This document shows positions 41,944 to 59,600 of a DNA stretch of 64,000 nucleotides, in pieces. The translations under genes and the position numbers were made by a program. Origin of the DNA: Dictyostelium firmibasis (lineage: Eukaryota > Evosea > Eumycetozoa > Dictyosteliales > Dictyosteliaceae). Position 1 is the first letter of the stretch; every line of letters begins with the position of its first letter. The DNA is taken from NCBI GenBank assembly GCA_036169595.1, contig CM069767.1, positions 992,501 to 1,056,500 of the forward strand, given 5' to 3'. The notes below the pieces were generated by a model. It saw only the letters and a list, made by a program, of their open reading frames with translations, had not been told where the DNA came from and made no database searches.

Positions 41944-44900
41944 ATGATATTGATTAGAAGATCATTACCCAAAGGTTACACACATTTGAATTCAACACCA
42001 AATATAACATATATTAGAGGATTATATACTTTGAGTAGACAATCAAAAAGTCAAAACGACATTTCACCAAATTTTCTAAAGACACTAGAACAAATAGATA
42101 TATTGGAGCAACAAAGAAAAAGAGAATTTAAAAAAAGAAAATATGTTAAATATTTGGGTAAAAATTTTGAAGTTCAATTAAAACCAAAACCAAAACAAGA
42201 TCAACAAACAAAATCAAAACCACAAGACCAACAACAACAAGATCAAGAACAACAACCAAAATCACAACAAGATCAACAACAACCACCAAAACCACAACAA
42301 GATCAACAACAACCAAAACCACAGCAAGATCAACAACAACCACCACAACAAAATCAACAAAATCAACAAGATCAACAAGATCAACAAGATCAACAAGATC
42401 AACAAGATCAACAAGATCAACAAGATCAACAAGATCAACAACAACCACCACAACAAAATCAACAAAATCAACTAAAACAAGACCAACAACAATTAAAACC
42501 ACAACAAGATCAACAACAACCAAAACAACAACAAGATCAACAACCAAAAACCCAGCCACAAACACAAACACAAACACAAACACAAACACAAACACAAACA
42601 CAAACACAACCACAACCACAACAAACACAACAATCAAACTCAGAAGTAGAACCACGAAAAAATATTATAAAAACAATAGAAAATATTGATGATTTGGGAG
42701 ATCTTGATTTCCATAAGCTTGAAACCAAGTCATTGCTTTCAATACCAAATGCGTAAGTGGTATAAATATATTTATTAATATTTTTTAAATGATTGGATTA
42801 ATAATAATAAAAAAAAAAAAAAAAAATTTAGATTAAAAGATTATTTAGAAAAAGATGAAATATTGTCAGATCACGAAAAAAGTGATATATTACTTTCATT
42901 TTTTTCAGAGGGTCAAACACCATTAATTCCACATATCGTTTTAACAGATGATATAGTGGCAATGTTAATTGATTCATATTTAGATATTGGTAGAATAGAT
43001 GCGGCATTTTACTTTTTCAAACAAAGTAAAAAGACCAATTCAAAAGGTCTTTTATTGATAGTAGAATTTTATATTAAAATTGGTGATATCGATTCAGCTT
43101 TTAATTTCCTTCAAGTCAACATTAAAGATTATCAACACTCAATTGACACAAAAGGTTATTATAGAGTATTCAATCAATTGGTAACTTATTGTATTGATAA
43201 TTATGAAAATATTCTTGATGTTAAAAAGAGATTAGATATCATATTAGATAAGGATAATGGTGGTGATGTTGACCTTTGTTATGAAGTTGGTTCTTTAATT
43301 TCAATGATTGAAAGTATTACACCAACATCTACAGCAACATCGGAAACATTGGAAGCTTCAAAATTATTATCAACAAAAGATAAATCAAACTCATTAAAAT
43401 TAGAATTTAATGATGATAGTGCAAACGAATACAGAGAATCAATACCATTTGAAGGCTTATATTCAATCTATAAAAATAATCAACACAAATATTCTAAAGG
43501 GCAAAGAACAATGGTATTATATAGCTTACTTAAATATTCGATCGTTAAAAATAATGTTAAATTGTTTTTGGAATTTACAGATAGAGTTATGCTTTTAGAT
43601 GATGTAGAGGTTGGAATTCCAATTCTTCAAATATTTTATGAAATTTTCTCATGTTCAGTATCAAATAATAAATTAATAGTATCAAGTACTATAAAAGAGA
43701 TATTAATAAATCATTTCAAAACACTCGATAATAAAGCCTTATCAAAATTAGTCGCATATAATTTTTCTTATACAGGCCATGTTGAGAATCCAATCTATAA
43801 TGGCATTTGTGGTATGCAAAATGATGAAATTATTGAGGAAAAACAACAACAACAACAACAACAACAACAAGTTCAGAAGGAAGATCATCGAGATAAGGCT
43901 ATAGAATTAATTTCACTTTTAATTCCAAAAGAAAGATTAGATTTAGTGTTTAAATCTACAATTTCACTTTTACTTAATGACAATAGTTATCAAGAAGCAG
44001 TTCATTTTTATTTATATTTATTGAAAAAAGATTTCACACCAAAATATAGTTTGGATTCATTTTCAAAATATCATAAATCAATCATTTCAAATCTTATTGA
44101 AAATGAAAATGGTTCTACAATAACTATAGTCAATGAAAGAGATAATAAAATTATAGGATATTTCTGGGAGAGATTAAAAAAGAATTTCTATGACAATCAA
44201 ACTCTAACAAGTAGTAATAATAATAATAATAATAAAGATAAAGAAGAAGGAGAAGAAATAATTATTGATAATGATGAATTTATTTTTGGTAAAAATAATA
44301 TAAGTAACGATCAACTTTTAGAAAAGTTTCAATATATTAAAGAATTTAATTACATAAAATCATTTTTTAAAACATATGAAGATTATATTGATTCAGAAGA
44401 ACATTCAAATTATTGTATAATGGATATTGGCAAAATTCTTAATAACAATTATACCAATGAAAATAAAATGAATAGTGGACTTGAGGGCAAACTTAAGAAA
44501 AAAGAAAGAGGTTTTCTTAAGTTTGTAATTGACAATAGCAAACAATTTCTTTTTAAAAATCAAAGAATAGTTGGAAAAACACTATTACCAACGGTTACAT
44601 ATAAAGAGATATTACAGAATGTAGGTTTCTATCAATATCGTCAATTTATTTTTAATCAAGAGTTATCATTCGATCTTAAAAATTCGGTATCATTTGAAAA
44701 ACTTAAAGAATTTTTTACAAATACAACTAAGGCAAATACTTTAAGTTACCAACAACTTATTTTATGTGTTGAAATTATAGGTAGTAAGAATTTTCATTAC
44801 GAATCCTTCAAGAATTTATCAAAGACACAAAAATCGTTGATGTTGAATACACAATTATGTGAAGCACTTTTCTCAAAGGCTAATGTGGATGTTACCTTTG

Positions 44901-45223
44901 ACATTTTCAAAGATTTCAGAGGTATTTCACCAATAAATCTTGAAAGACTTGGTATTTGGAGTGGTATATTACAAGCTTTATTGAAAGATGCATCAAAGAT
45001 TGTCTTGTCAAGATTTGTGGCTAAAAAATATAATCTATTACCAAAGTTATCAATTCAAGAGGAATTACAATACTATAATCAATGTCTTGGGTTAATGATA
45101 GATAAACATTGTTTTCTATTAGACCCATCCATAAGTTATTATAACACTTTTGGTGGTGATACAATAGAACTTTCAATAAATGAAAAACTTTATAAAGAAC
45201 AACTACAACAACAACAACAAAAA

Positions 45224-45259
<36 letters not shown>

Positions 45260-45781
45260 CGACAAACTAAAAAATTAGGTAAAAACACACTTAAAGATAT
45301 TGCTGTATTTTCACATAAAATTAGAAAAGGAGATAGAACATTACATTCACTTTCCTTTGTTTCAAATTATTATTTGTTAAAATATTTTTCAATTGAAGAA
45401 CCAAACATTGATGAAGCATTTGAAAGACTTTTAACAGTGAAACCTAAAGTATTCGATGAGAATACTATTACATTGGCAGTTTATATTTATGGTGAAATAT
45501 ACAAAGATAATAAATCAGAATTCCTAAAAAATATAATCGAATTTATGGAACGTATAATCACCCATCCTAATTGCATCGATGCTAAAAATTTTAAATTTCA
45601 CTTTTTGTCAAACATTTTTAAATACTCAATAATAAATTATGGTAATATTGAAGTGGGTGACATAGATGTAAATAGTTCTGCAATTTTAAAAAGTATTGAC
45701 AATTCTCTCCTTTTTAAAAAAGTATTTAACTCAACAAATGTTGAACAATTATACAATAACCATTACATTAATAAACAAAAT

Positions 45782-45787
<6 letters not shown>
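41944..45787 (+). CDS. Giant PPR-like protein, probably mitochondrial (second of a tandem pair)
   Basis: Exons 41944-42752 and 42832-45787 join in phase 2 to 1254 residues. I start at MILIRRSLPKGY, a basic presequence-like N-terminus. The upstream open stretch is T-rich non-coding DNA. Residues 80-235 are Gln/Asp/Pro/Thr repeats, with regular QQD units and then QT units. Exon 2 opens LKDYLEKDEIL and continues with paired helices such as IVAMLIDSYLDIGRIDAAFYFFKQ and FYIKIGDIDSAFNFLQ, typical of PPR/TPR solenoids. Two short poly-Gln tracts interrupt the later part. The intron phase, place after a low-complexity N-terminus and overall length match the preceding gene, so the two look like paralogues. 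Confidence 0.7.
42343..42445. repeat. In-frame nine-base minisatellite coding QQD units
   Basis: Repeated CAAGATCAA units code alternating Gln-Gln-Asp in the second PPR-like gene. A further CAAACA repeat (about 42559-42607) codes Gln-Thr. Both are coding and not a CRISPR array, as there are no spacers. Confidence 0.92.
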
Positions 45788-45819
<32 letters not shown>

Positions 45820-46202
45820 AAAATTGTGCAACCTTTATTTACAGTCAAACCTTTTTTATTTTTAATATTTTTAAGAAATTTATTCAGATTATTAACACGT
45901 TTTATGAAAGTGTTTAGTTTTTTTTCTTTATTTTTTTTTTTTCTTTGAATTATTTTCAAAAAAATATCCAATTTTTTTTTTTTGTGAATTATTTTTTTAA
46001 TTTATTTTTTTTTTTCCAATCGACTGAAAAAAAAAAAAAAAAAAAAAAAAGCTATTCAATTGGTTTTACCTGTAATACCCACTATAATTTATAAATAATT
46101 GGTTTTTTTTTTATTTATTTATTTTTTTATTTTTAAACAACCCTTATTTTTTTTTTTCATTTTTTTTTTTTAAAAAAAAAAATCTTCTTTGTAAATAAAA
46201 TA
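45788..46202. other. Spacer before the ZZ-finger/reductase gene
   Basis: 415 bases of A- and T-tracts. It contains the 3' end of the PPR-like gene and the promoter of the next one. No other feature was seen. Confidence 0.6.
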
Positions 46203-49200
46203 ATGTTAAAACATATTAGAAATTTTTTAAGTAAAAGAGATGAAAAAAAAGAAAACAAACAAGAAAGAGGAGATGAGAAACAAAATGAAGGAGTATCAAT
46301 AAATGATATAAAGCAAACCAATTTAGTTGTATATTCATGTAACGGATGTGGAGGTGAAATATGGCCTCCAAAACAAAAGAGATATGCTTGTAATGAATGT
46401 TTAAATTTCGATTTATGTTCAGAATGTTATAGAAAAGAAATGATACTTATTGAAGGCACACAAGATGATAAAGATAAATTATTAGGGGAAGGATATCAGG
46501 CTGTGAAACATTATGATACTGCACCATTACCTCATCAATTAACATTTGAAAATCAAACCCAATTTCAATTGGTGTATAGTTTACGTGGTACATCAACATT
46601 TGAAACTATGGATAAAGCTTTTAAATACTTTTCTAAAAGACCTTGTCTCGGAATTAGAGAACGAGTACCAATTACTAATGAAACACCAAATGGTCTATCG
46701 GTTAGATATAAATGGTTAACCTATAATGAAGTTCATAATCTATCGATTGTTTTTGCAAAATCATTAACACAGTTCATAAATAGAAGAGATTTCATATCTA
46801 TCTACATGGATAATTGTTTAGAGTGGTATATAACAGATTTCGCATCATTATGGGCTGGTTTAGTGGTAGTCCCATTACATCACTCTTCGAACAGTTCAAA
46901 TCTTTTAGAGATTCTATGGAATTCTGAATCTAAATGTATAGTTTGTTCAAGTGAATCCTTTAAAAATTTAATTGAACTATATGATCAACTCACAGAAGAA
47001 GATAAACTAGAGAAACCAATAGTATTGAAATTAATAGTTCATAAGGAGGAAACATTCGATCAATCTTTAGTAGATAGGTTACCAAAGGGTGTTGAATTTA
47101 AAACTTGGAAAGAGATGATTGAAATAGGTGAATCACCAATAACATTAGCGAAATATGAATTCACACCTATTGGTCCAAATGACCTTTCATCGGTAGCATA
47201 CACTAGTGGTAGTACAGGTGTACCAAAAGGTGTTATGAAACTGGATTCAATATTCAATTTATTATTAGTGAATTCATATGTTCAATTCCCAAATGCAGTC
47301 TATAGTTATAATACACTTTCACATAGTCAACGTCTAAGTGATTGGAGATACATATATATGGGTGGTAGAGTTGCAATCTATTCTGGTGATATGAATTTAT
47401 TATTCGATGATTTGGCATTGGTTAGACCTCATTCATTTTGGGCAGTGCCCAGATTTTGGAATTTACTCTATACCCAATTCGAGAGTGATCTAAAACAATA
47501 CATGTCTGATAATCCAAAAATCGATGAAAGAACAGCTACACTCCATTGCTATAAAGGTATTAGAAAACTATTAGGTGAAAGAATTAATAATTTAGTTACA
47601 GGCGGTGCACCAACAGCTCCAGAGGTACTAAAGTTTATGCGAGATTGTTGGAAGGATATAAACATATCAAATTCATATGGTTTAACAGAGATTTCAGGTG
47701 TTTGTATCGATGGTTACATCTCTGATGATGTGGAATTTAAAATTGAACCCTTACCTTCATTCGGATATTACCCAACTGATTTACCACATCCACGTGGTGA
47801 ATTGGTTGTAAAGTCATCTACAATGGCTGCTGGCTATTATAAAAATGCTCAATTAACCTCTGAATCCTTTGAAGGTGGTTGGTTTAAAACTGGTGATGTA
47901 GTTGAATTATTAGGTGTTAGAAAAGTTAAAATCATCGATAGAATTAAACATGCATTTAAATTGGCAAATGGAGAATTCGTTACACCAGAACCTTTGGAAA
48001 ATAATTTCGTCTCTCTTTGTATTGGTCAAATTTTTATCTATGGTAATTCACTTAAAACTTTTTTGGTTGCAATCGTTAAACCATCACAAGATTGCTTGAA
48101 ACAATTAGGTCTTCAAGATTTACCAATCGATGAGTTGGTTGATAATCCAACTTTAAAATCAAAACTTTTATCAGAGATTAATATAATTTCAAAGGAAAAG
48201 AAATTGGCAAATTATGAAATACCAAAAATAATAACAATCGATTTTACAGAATGGACAATAGAAAATAAATTAATCACTGGTTCTGGTAAATTTAATAGAG
48301 GTGAATTATATAAATTTTATAAAAATAAAATAGATAATATGTTTGAAACAATTGATAAAATTCAACAAGCTCTAAGAAATAATAGTAGTAACAGTAATAT
48401 TGATGGAAATAGTAGTGGTGGTAGTGGTGAACAATTTGAAAATTATATTAAATCGATTTTAAATTTAAATGGTGGAAGTGAAGATAATAATAAATTTAAT
48501 TTAGAGAGTTTATCATTTATTCAAATTGGTGGTGATTCATTAGGTGCAGTTAAATTATCTTCACTTTTAAAGGAAAAAGAAAATATTGATATTTCACCCT
48601 CAACTATTTTAAATCAAAATTTTAATTTATCGTCATTGTCTAAATTAATAAATGAAAAAGAATCAAATCAATCCATCATCGAGGATTTAAAAGAAAACTT
48701 TAAAATAAATTGGAATGAAGAAATGATTTTAGATGATGATATTAGAAAGTCGATTGATTTAATTAAAAGTTCTCAAACACCACCTTCTTCTTCTTCTTCT
48801 TCAAAATCAACACCATCATCATCACCAGTATTAAAATCGGAAAATAGCGAGGAGAGTTTTATGAAATCGGTATTCATAACTGGTGTTACAGGTTATTTAG
48901 GTACATTTTTATTATTTAATTTATTAGAGAACAATGTAAAGGTAGAAAAAGTTTATTGTTTAATTAGAAATGTAAAGAATGAAGAAGAAGGGTTTAAATT
49001 GGTTGAAAGAATTTTCGAGAAAGCATGTATCATTGGTATGAATGAAAAGATTAGAGAAAAGGTAGTCCCAGTATGTGGTGATTTATCTAAACCATACTTT
49101 GGTGTTTCGAGTGAAACATTTAAAATGTTGTGTTCTTCGATTGATATGGTAATTCATAATGGTGCGATCGTAAATATGGCATATCCATATGCAAATATGA

Positions 49201-49988
49201 AATCAACGAATGTTTCATCAACTCGTGACATCCTAAGATTATGTACCACCGGTGGTAGACATTTTAAAAAGTTGGTTTACGTTTCAACAGTTGGTGTATT
49301 CTTTGGAAATGGTGATGATAAAATTGATGAGTCAACACCACCATCAACATTCTTTTTAGATCATGGCAATGGTTATAATCAAACGAAATTAATATCAGAT
49401 ATACTTGTTAGAGAAGCAGCTTCATTAGGTTTGCCAACAATGATTTTCAGACCAGGTACTATCTTTAGTCATACACAATCAGGTTTCAATAATCAAAATG
49501 ATTCAGTTGGTTTAATTATAAAAGGTATACTTGGTTCAAAATCTTATCCAAATAAAAATGATTATACTAATGGTGATTTAAATCTTTCACCAGTTGATTG
49601 GGTATCATCTTCAATGGTTTCTTTAATTAAACATCACCCATATTGGTGTGGTAACACAAAAATTTATCATATGGTCAATGATAATCGATTGCCATTGGAA
49701 ACACTTTGTCAATTTATAAATAGAGAAGTATCATTAGAAGCAATCAATTATTCGGACTGGATTGATATTCAACTTAATTCTTCAAATAATCCATTGTACT
49801 CAATTAAACAATCATTTAAAAAGAATGGTCGTTTCCCTATTGGTTATCAATCAATTAAAAATATAAAAACAATTAAAGATTTGGAATCAATTGGCGAGCT
49901 TCAATGCCAACCAGTTTCTGATTCTTCTGTTACTAATTATGTAAAATATTTATTATCAAATAGTTTAATTCAACCAATTAATAAATAA
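46203..49988 (+). CDS. ZZ zinc finger fused to an adenylation-carrier-reductase (carboxylic acid reductase-like) enzyme
   Basis: Single exon, 1261 residues. Residues about 46-105 form a ZZ finger: CNGCGG, then YACNECLNFDLCSEC, then VKHYDTAPLPH, giving CxxC, CxxC, CxxC-type ligands and the His pair. An AMP-binding domain follows (about 125-700): YTSGSTGVPKGVM (A3) near 332, NSYGLTEISG (A5), GWFKTGDVVEL (A7), and a FKLANGEFVTPE stretch typical of long-chain acyl-CoA synthetases and CARs. A carrier domain has the phosphopantetheine site FIQIGGDSLGAVKL near 775. A thioester-reductase domain begins near 890 with FITGVTGYLGTFLLF and has the YxxxK pair (YNQTK) near 1056. By family it adenylates a carboxylic acid, loads it on the carrier and reduces it with NADPH to an aldehyde. 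The substrate is unknown. All catalytic motifs look intact. Confidence 0.9.
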   Translation: MLKHIRNFLSKRDEKKENKQERGDEKQNEGVSINDIKQTNLVVYSCNGCGGEIWPPKQKRYACNECLNFDLCSECYRKEMILIEGTQDDKDKLLGEGYQAVKHYDTAPLPHQLTFENQTQFQLVYSLRGTSTFETMDKAFKYFSKRPCLGIRERVPITNETPNGLSVRYKWLTYNEVHNLSIVFAKSLTQFINRRDFISIYMDNCLEWYITDFASLWAGLVVVPLHHSSNSSNLLEILWNSESKCIVCSSESFKNLIELYDQLTEEDKLEKPIVLKLIVHKEETFDQSLVDRLPKGVEFKTWKEMIEIGESPITLAKYEFTPIGPNDLSSVAYTSGSTGVPKGVMKLDSIFNLLLVNSYVQFPNAVYSYNTLSHSQRLSDWRYIYMGGRVAIYSGDMNLLFDDLALVRPHSFWAVPRFWNLLYTQFESDLKQYMSDNPKIDERTATLHCYKGIRKLLGERINNLVTGGAPTAPEVLKFMRDCWKDINISNSYGLTEISGVCIDGYISDDVEFKIEPLPSFGYYPTDLPHPRGELVVKSSTMAAGYYKNAQLTSESFEGGWFKTGDVVELLGVRKVKIIDRIKHAFKLANGEFVTPEPLENNFVSLCIGQIFIYGNSLKTFLVAIVKPSQDCLKQLGLQDLPIDELVDNPTLKSKLLSEINIISKEKKLANYEIPKIITIDFTEWTIENKLITGSGKFNRGELYKFYKNKIDNMFETIDKIQQALRNNSSNSNIDGNSSGGSGEQFENYIKSILNLNGGSEDNNKFNLESLSFIQIGGDSLGAVKLSSLLKEKENIDISPSTILNQNFNLSSLSKLINEKESNQSIIEDLKENFKINWNEEMILDDDIRKSIDLIKSSQTPPSSSSSSKSTPSSSPVLKSENSEESFMKSVFITGVTGYLGTFLLFNLLENNVKVEKVYCLIRNVKNEEEGFKLVERIFEKACIIGMNEKIREKVVPVCGDLSKPYFGVSSETFKMLCSSIDMVIHNGAIVNMAYPYANMKSTNVSSTRDILRLCTTGGRHFKKLVYVSTVGVFFGNGDDKIDESTPPSTFFLDHGNGYNQTKLISDILVREAASLGLPTMIFRPGTIFSHTQSGFNNQNDSVGLIIKGILGSKSYPNKNDYTNGDLNLSPVDWVSSSMVSLIKHHPYWCGNTKIYHMVNDNRLPLETLCQFINREVSLEAINYSDWIDIQLNSSNNPLYSIKQSFKKNGRFPIGYQSIKNIKTIKDLESIGELQCQPVSDSSVTNYVKYLLSNSLIQPINK

Positions 49989-50014
49989 AAATTAGATATT
50001 TATTTGTAGATTTT

Positions 50015-54685
<4,671 letters not shown>

Positions 54686-55179
54686 TGTATAATTATTTTA
54701 ATTTTTCCATAAAAAAACTTTTAAAAATTTATTTAGAAATTACCAGAAAATTTTGTTTTTAAAATTTATTTTTTTTTTTTATAAAAAAGATATTTTTATA
54801 ATAAAGAAAATTCCGTAGGTTGCAAATCTTAAAAAAAACAATGATGGGCAATATTATCTTAAAATAAAAAAAATATCAAATATAAAAATCCTAATCAAAT
54901 TCATCATCGAAACTATCAAGATATTTTTAAAAGTATGATAAATTTTGTAAAAAAAAAAAAAAAAAATCAACATTAAAAAAAGATATTTGTGATTCTATTG
55001 AATAAAAAAAATAAAAAAAAAAAAAAAAATAAAAAAAAAATAAAAAGAAGAAAAAAAAAAGAATGTTTTAAAAAAAAAAATATATCATTTTAATTCAAAT
55101 TCAAATTTGAAAATATGTTAATATCTCCCAACAAAATAAAAAAAAAAGTCGTTTCGATAAATAAATTAATTTATTGTTT

Positions 55180-55220
<41 letters not shown>
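54686..55220. other. Spacer upstream of the ComC-type gene
   Basis: 535 bases of A/T-rich DNA between the ComC-type start and the patatin stop, both on the minus strand. No gene, RNA or clear motif was seen. Confidence 0.6.
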
Positions 55221-56247
55221 TTACCTAATTGATTTATTACCAATATTCTGAGTTTCACCATCATTTAAACCGATTTTAATCATTTCTGCAGAGTATTGGA
55301 AACCCAAAACATAACCTGGAAGTTTTTGGCCAGGGGTATATATATTTAATGTTGCATTAGGGAAAGCCATATAAACATTCTCAATATCTTTTAAATGAAA
55401 GTTTCTTGTAAGAATAGAAGATTCACGCATTAAAACATCAATGGTATGCATTGAAGAAACATTTTCCATTGGCTCTAATGGACCCTCTAAAATTACATCC
55501 ACAATTACATCGGTAGCACCGGTATCATAACATAAACGAACAGTGTCCGTTATTGGAGTCATATAAGAAACTCCACCATCACAATAGTTGTAACCATCCT
55601 TTAAAATCATTGGAAAAACCAATGGTACAGATGAGGAAGCAACAACACCTAAAGTAATATTTGCATCTGTTTTATTGAAACGATCGAAATCACCTGTATC
55701 AATGTTTGTTGCACCAATTAAAAATCCTCTATCTGATTGTAAAAGACTAGTAACATTAACTAATCCTGTTAAGAAATTTAATAAAGGTGTTGTATCGAAT
55801 AATCCACTCTTAAAAAATAATCCATCAATTGGACCATCTTTCCAATTAACATAAACATTATCCCTTTTTATATCTAACCATTGTTTCTCTAAGAAATCAC
55901 GTGCACTTGTTTCATCACCAACCTTAAACATTGACATACCAATAGCATTAATACTACCTGCTGATATACCTGTTGCAAATTGCCATTTATAATCCTCTGG
56001 ATCTCTTACATTTAATATACCCATAACAACTCCAACTTCCCATGCTTTTTTTTTTTTTTTTTTTTTTTTTTTTCCTTGTTAATTATTTTTTTTTTTTTTT
56101 TTTTTTTTTTTTATTATTATTTTAGTAATTACCTCCTCTATCACCTGCTCCTGAAAAAGTAATTGCTCTACATGTTGTCGATTGAGAAAAAGTGAAATTA
56201 ATTATAAATAACAATACAAATAATACTATATGTTGATTTTTTAACAT
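55221..56247 (-). CDS. Secreted patatin-like phospholipase
   Basis: Exons 56133-56247 and 55221-56044 join in phase 1 to 312 residues. A signal peptide (MLKNQHIVLFVLLFIINFTFS) is followed by the oxyanion loop ITFSGAGDRGAWEVGVVMG, which spans the splice site and shows that the first exon belongs. The nucleophile elbow GISAGS puts the catalytic Ser near residue 66, and CDGG puts the catalytic Asp near 193. Both dyad residues are present. By family it is a Ser-Asp dyad lipid acyl hydrolase. The leader suggests secretion or a lysosomal/endosomal lumen. Several NxT/NxS sites agree with that. Intron poly-T runs are long. Confidence 0.93.
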
Positions 56248-56640
56248 TTTTTTTATGTGGGGTTCAAATCAGAAAGTAAATAAAAAAAAAATTTTAAAAA
56301 AAAAAAAAAAATTAAAATAAAAAAAAATAACTAAAAAAAAAAATGAATCAATTGCATTGCAACAAATATAGGTTTTTAATTGCGAAAAAAAAAAAAAAAA
56401 AAAAAAAAATAAACCAAATGCCAAAGATATTTATTTGACTGTTCATTTTTCTGAAAATTAAAAAAAAAAATAACCGATCATTTTGTGCAATTCATTCAAA
56501 AGAAAGTAGTTTATTTTTTTTTTTTTTCACAAAAACAATTTTTTATTTTTTATTTTTTTATTTTTTTTTTTTTTGACAATTTTTTGAACAAAGATAACAA
56601 CAAATATATTATTTATTTTTGTAAATTTTTTTAGAAATAT
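56248..56640. other. Spacer between the patatin gene and ECM29
   Basis: 393 bases of A- and T-tracts, upstream of the patatin gene and downstream of ECM29. Nothing further was seen. Confidence 0.6.
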
Positions 56641-59600
56641 TTAATTTAATAATTTTAATAATTTATCAACTTGAACACCAATTGTATTATCTTTTTTTGA
56701 AGCTTCAGTTATTAATAATTTAATTTTATCAAAATTTGAATGAATAATTTTAAATTTACCACCAACTACAACGATATCTTCCAATAGATCCAAACAAGAT
56801 TTTTTAACCACTTGATATTTTGTATAATTTAAAGTTTCAGCAATTGTGGAGAATAATTTAATTACATTATTTTCAGCGAGGTAAAAGTTGCTTGCACTAC
56901 TTTCGGAACAATCATCTAATGACCAAATTGATTTAACAAAACATGACAACGCATAAAGAATGGTTTGTTGTTCACTCCATAAACTTGAAACTAAATTATT
57001 TAATAATGAATCTGCAACTGATAAATTCTTTAACTTGGTTTCTTTTGTTGATGCTTTAAAAGAATCACCAATGACATTATAAACTTGAGTTCTAATCAAC
57101 GCTTTCATTGGTCTTAGTTTCAATTCATCCTTATCAATTTCTTCTTTTGAATCTACATTCATTGATGATTCCTCTATTTGTTCAAAAACAAATGGATAAA
57201 ACTCTTCGATAACTTTATCATAAATATCGATTGTATTAAATGATTTTAATATTATTGATAGATTTGTAATTGCTTTTCTTTTATACTCTAAATCATTCTT
57301 TTTACATTCATTAAACATAATATTTACAATTTCAGATGGTGTTGGAATACTACTACTATTACTTGAGGATGAATCAATAATTGTTTTTGAGCAAATCGTT
57401 GATAAAGTTGATAACGATGTTAATAATGAATCTTTACCCGGGTAAGTTCTACCTTTTAGACCTTGGACGATTAAATTTAGAATTATTGGTAAATGAGTAT
57501 CGATCATATTTCTAATATCATCTGTTAAACTTGATAGACATAGAGCTGCTTGTTCCTTTGTTGACCAAGTACCACTGTTCATATTGGTGGTAATTAATTT
57601 AATGATTTCATCGGAATACAATTTAATTGAACCAATTGAATTATCGTCCCAAATTGATTTATACAACTCTGAAATCTCTTTCTTTGGATGTGATTTATAG
57701 AAATATAAAAATGGTATGACGTCAACATTGAAATTTGCAATTTTCGATGGACAATTCTTGAATAACTCTTTGTAGATTGTACCAACTATTATTAAATTAT
57801 CCTCCAATTGTAATGGATCTGAATCTGGTGATACTAAACCAGAAACTCTTTCTAATACAGATCCAACCAACTTTATTGGTGATTTAGATAATATATGTGA
57901 GAGGGCCACAATAAAATGTTTTCTGATAGTTGGTGATTTATCAACAATCGATGGGAACATTGTGTTGATTAACTTTGTTAGGGTTTGTTCAGGTAAATCA
58001 TTGACTGGAGCGGTTTTCGATTGGAATAATGCTCCGATAAATTTGGAAACACCAACTCTTGTGATAATACCAACACTAAATTGTACCAATTGATTAAGAT
58101 TCGATAATACTTGGGTGATATTTGAATCATCAATGTAACGTTGACAAACCTCTAATATATCGTTCAATGGTGAAGTTTTTGATATTTCAACTCTCATTGA
58201 TTCCAATTGTTCCTGTGAAACATTTAATGATTCTGCATGGAAACTTGCATAGTTGAAACTAGCAGGCTCCAAACTACTCAATGACTCTAGCAACACTGTA
58301 ATCATATCGGGTATGTATGGAGTTAATAGTTGTTTTGAACTCTTGGAAATTCTAACCAATTGTTTGATTGAAAATTGTTTGACTTCATTGGAATCATTTG
58401 AAATACCCTTATTTAGAATGAATGGTAATATCAATTTCAAAACCTCCTTAGCTTTAGTTGGTGAAGTATAGGATGGATCACATAAACGAGCTGAAACATT
58501 TCCAATTGATTTCATTGAAACCTCTGCTGCTTTTCTAACAGATTCTTTAATGTCATCTAAAGTTCTAAAACTCATATAGAATATCTCCTCCAAATAGGGT
58601 AAAATTTCTTCGGGTGTTGCATTCTGAATTGTATCTGGAATGGCCGAACAACTTGCTTCTCTAACTCTCCAAGAATTTGTTCCCATACCTTGTAAAACCT
58701 CCTTCAATATTGGTTGGAAATATTGTGGGAATAAATCTTTTTGGTCGATCAATGCATTTAGAATACTCTTCATTGATGCGGCCATCTTTGGGTTTGGATC
58801 ATAAACGAATCTATAAATCTTTGGAATTAATGATGGTAATAATGGAGCTAATTCATCTTTTGCTTTTGATGCCAACGAAACGATGGCAAATGATGCACCC
58901 TTCTTTGAATTCCAAATTTGATGATGGGTTGATAGATTCATCAACTTGTAGACCATATCAGGTTTGCCAAGATCATTGGCAACTGATGTCAATTCTTTGT
59001 AAGTCAATACAGAACCTGTTTTATTGCCACCATTAATTGTACCCTCTGGTAATAGCTCAGTGGAACCAGGTGCTTTTTGAGTTGGTTTACCACTGAGAGT
59101 CTTTCCAAGATTTGAGACTAAAAACTCTTTAAATTTGGGGTCAATCGATGAATCATAAACCAATGTTATACCTTTTGATGCAACATCTTGAGTCAATTCA
59201 TTATTATCTGAAAGTAATGAAATGAATCCATTTTGAATCATTGGTAATTGTGGTTGTACAAATGGTAATTTACCAAAATTCTTTAATAAACATACCATCC
59301 AAATACCTGCTGAACATCTAGTAATTGGTGATTGTCTATCTGAAAAATAATTTGTTAAAATTCTATCAAATGTTTTAATAATGTTTTTACTTTCTTCATC
59401 AGTTGCTATTTCTGAATTACCATTGTTTTTATCCTCTTTATCATCATCAATTAACATATTTGATTGACTACCTAAATATTCAATCTCTTTTCTTTTTTCT
59501 GATAAAATTTCTTCAGTTGTAAATGGTGAGAAAGGGAAAATCGATTGTTTCATTTTATGACCACCTATAATTAAAGACAAAGTTTCACCGATAGTGAATT

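Noticed and set aside
42343-42445. Regular short repeats suggestive of a CRISPR array
   Set aside because: The units are contiguous nine-base coding repeats without spacers, in a eukaryotic exon.
42146-42655. Minus-strand poly-Val/Leu frame of 169 codons
   Set aside because: It is the reverse reading of the Gln/Asp repeats in the PPR-like gene.
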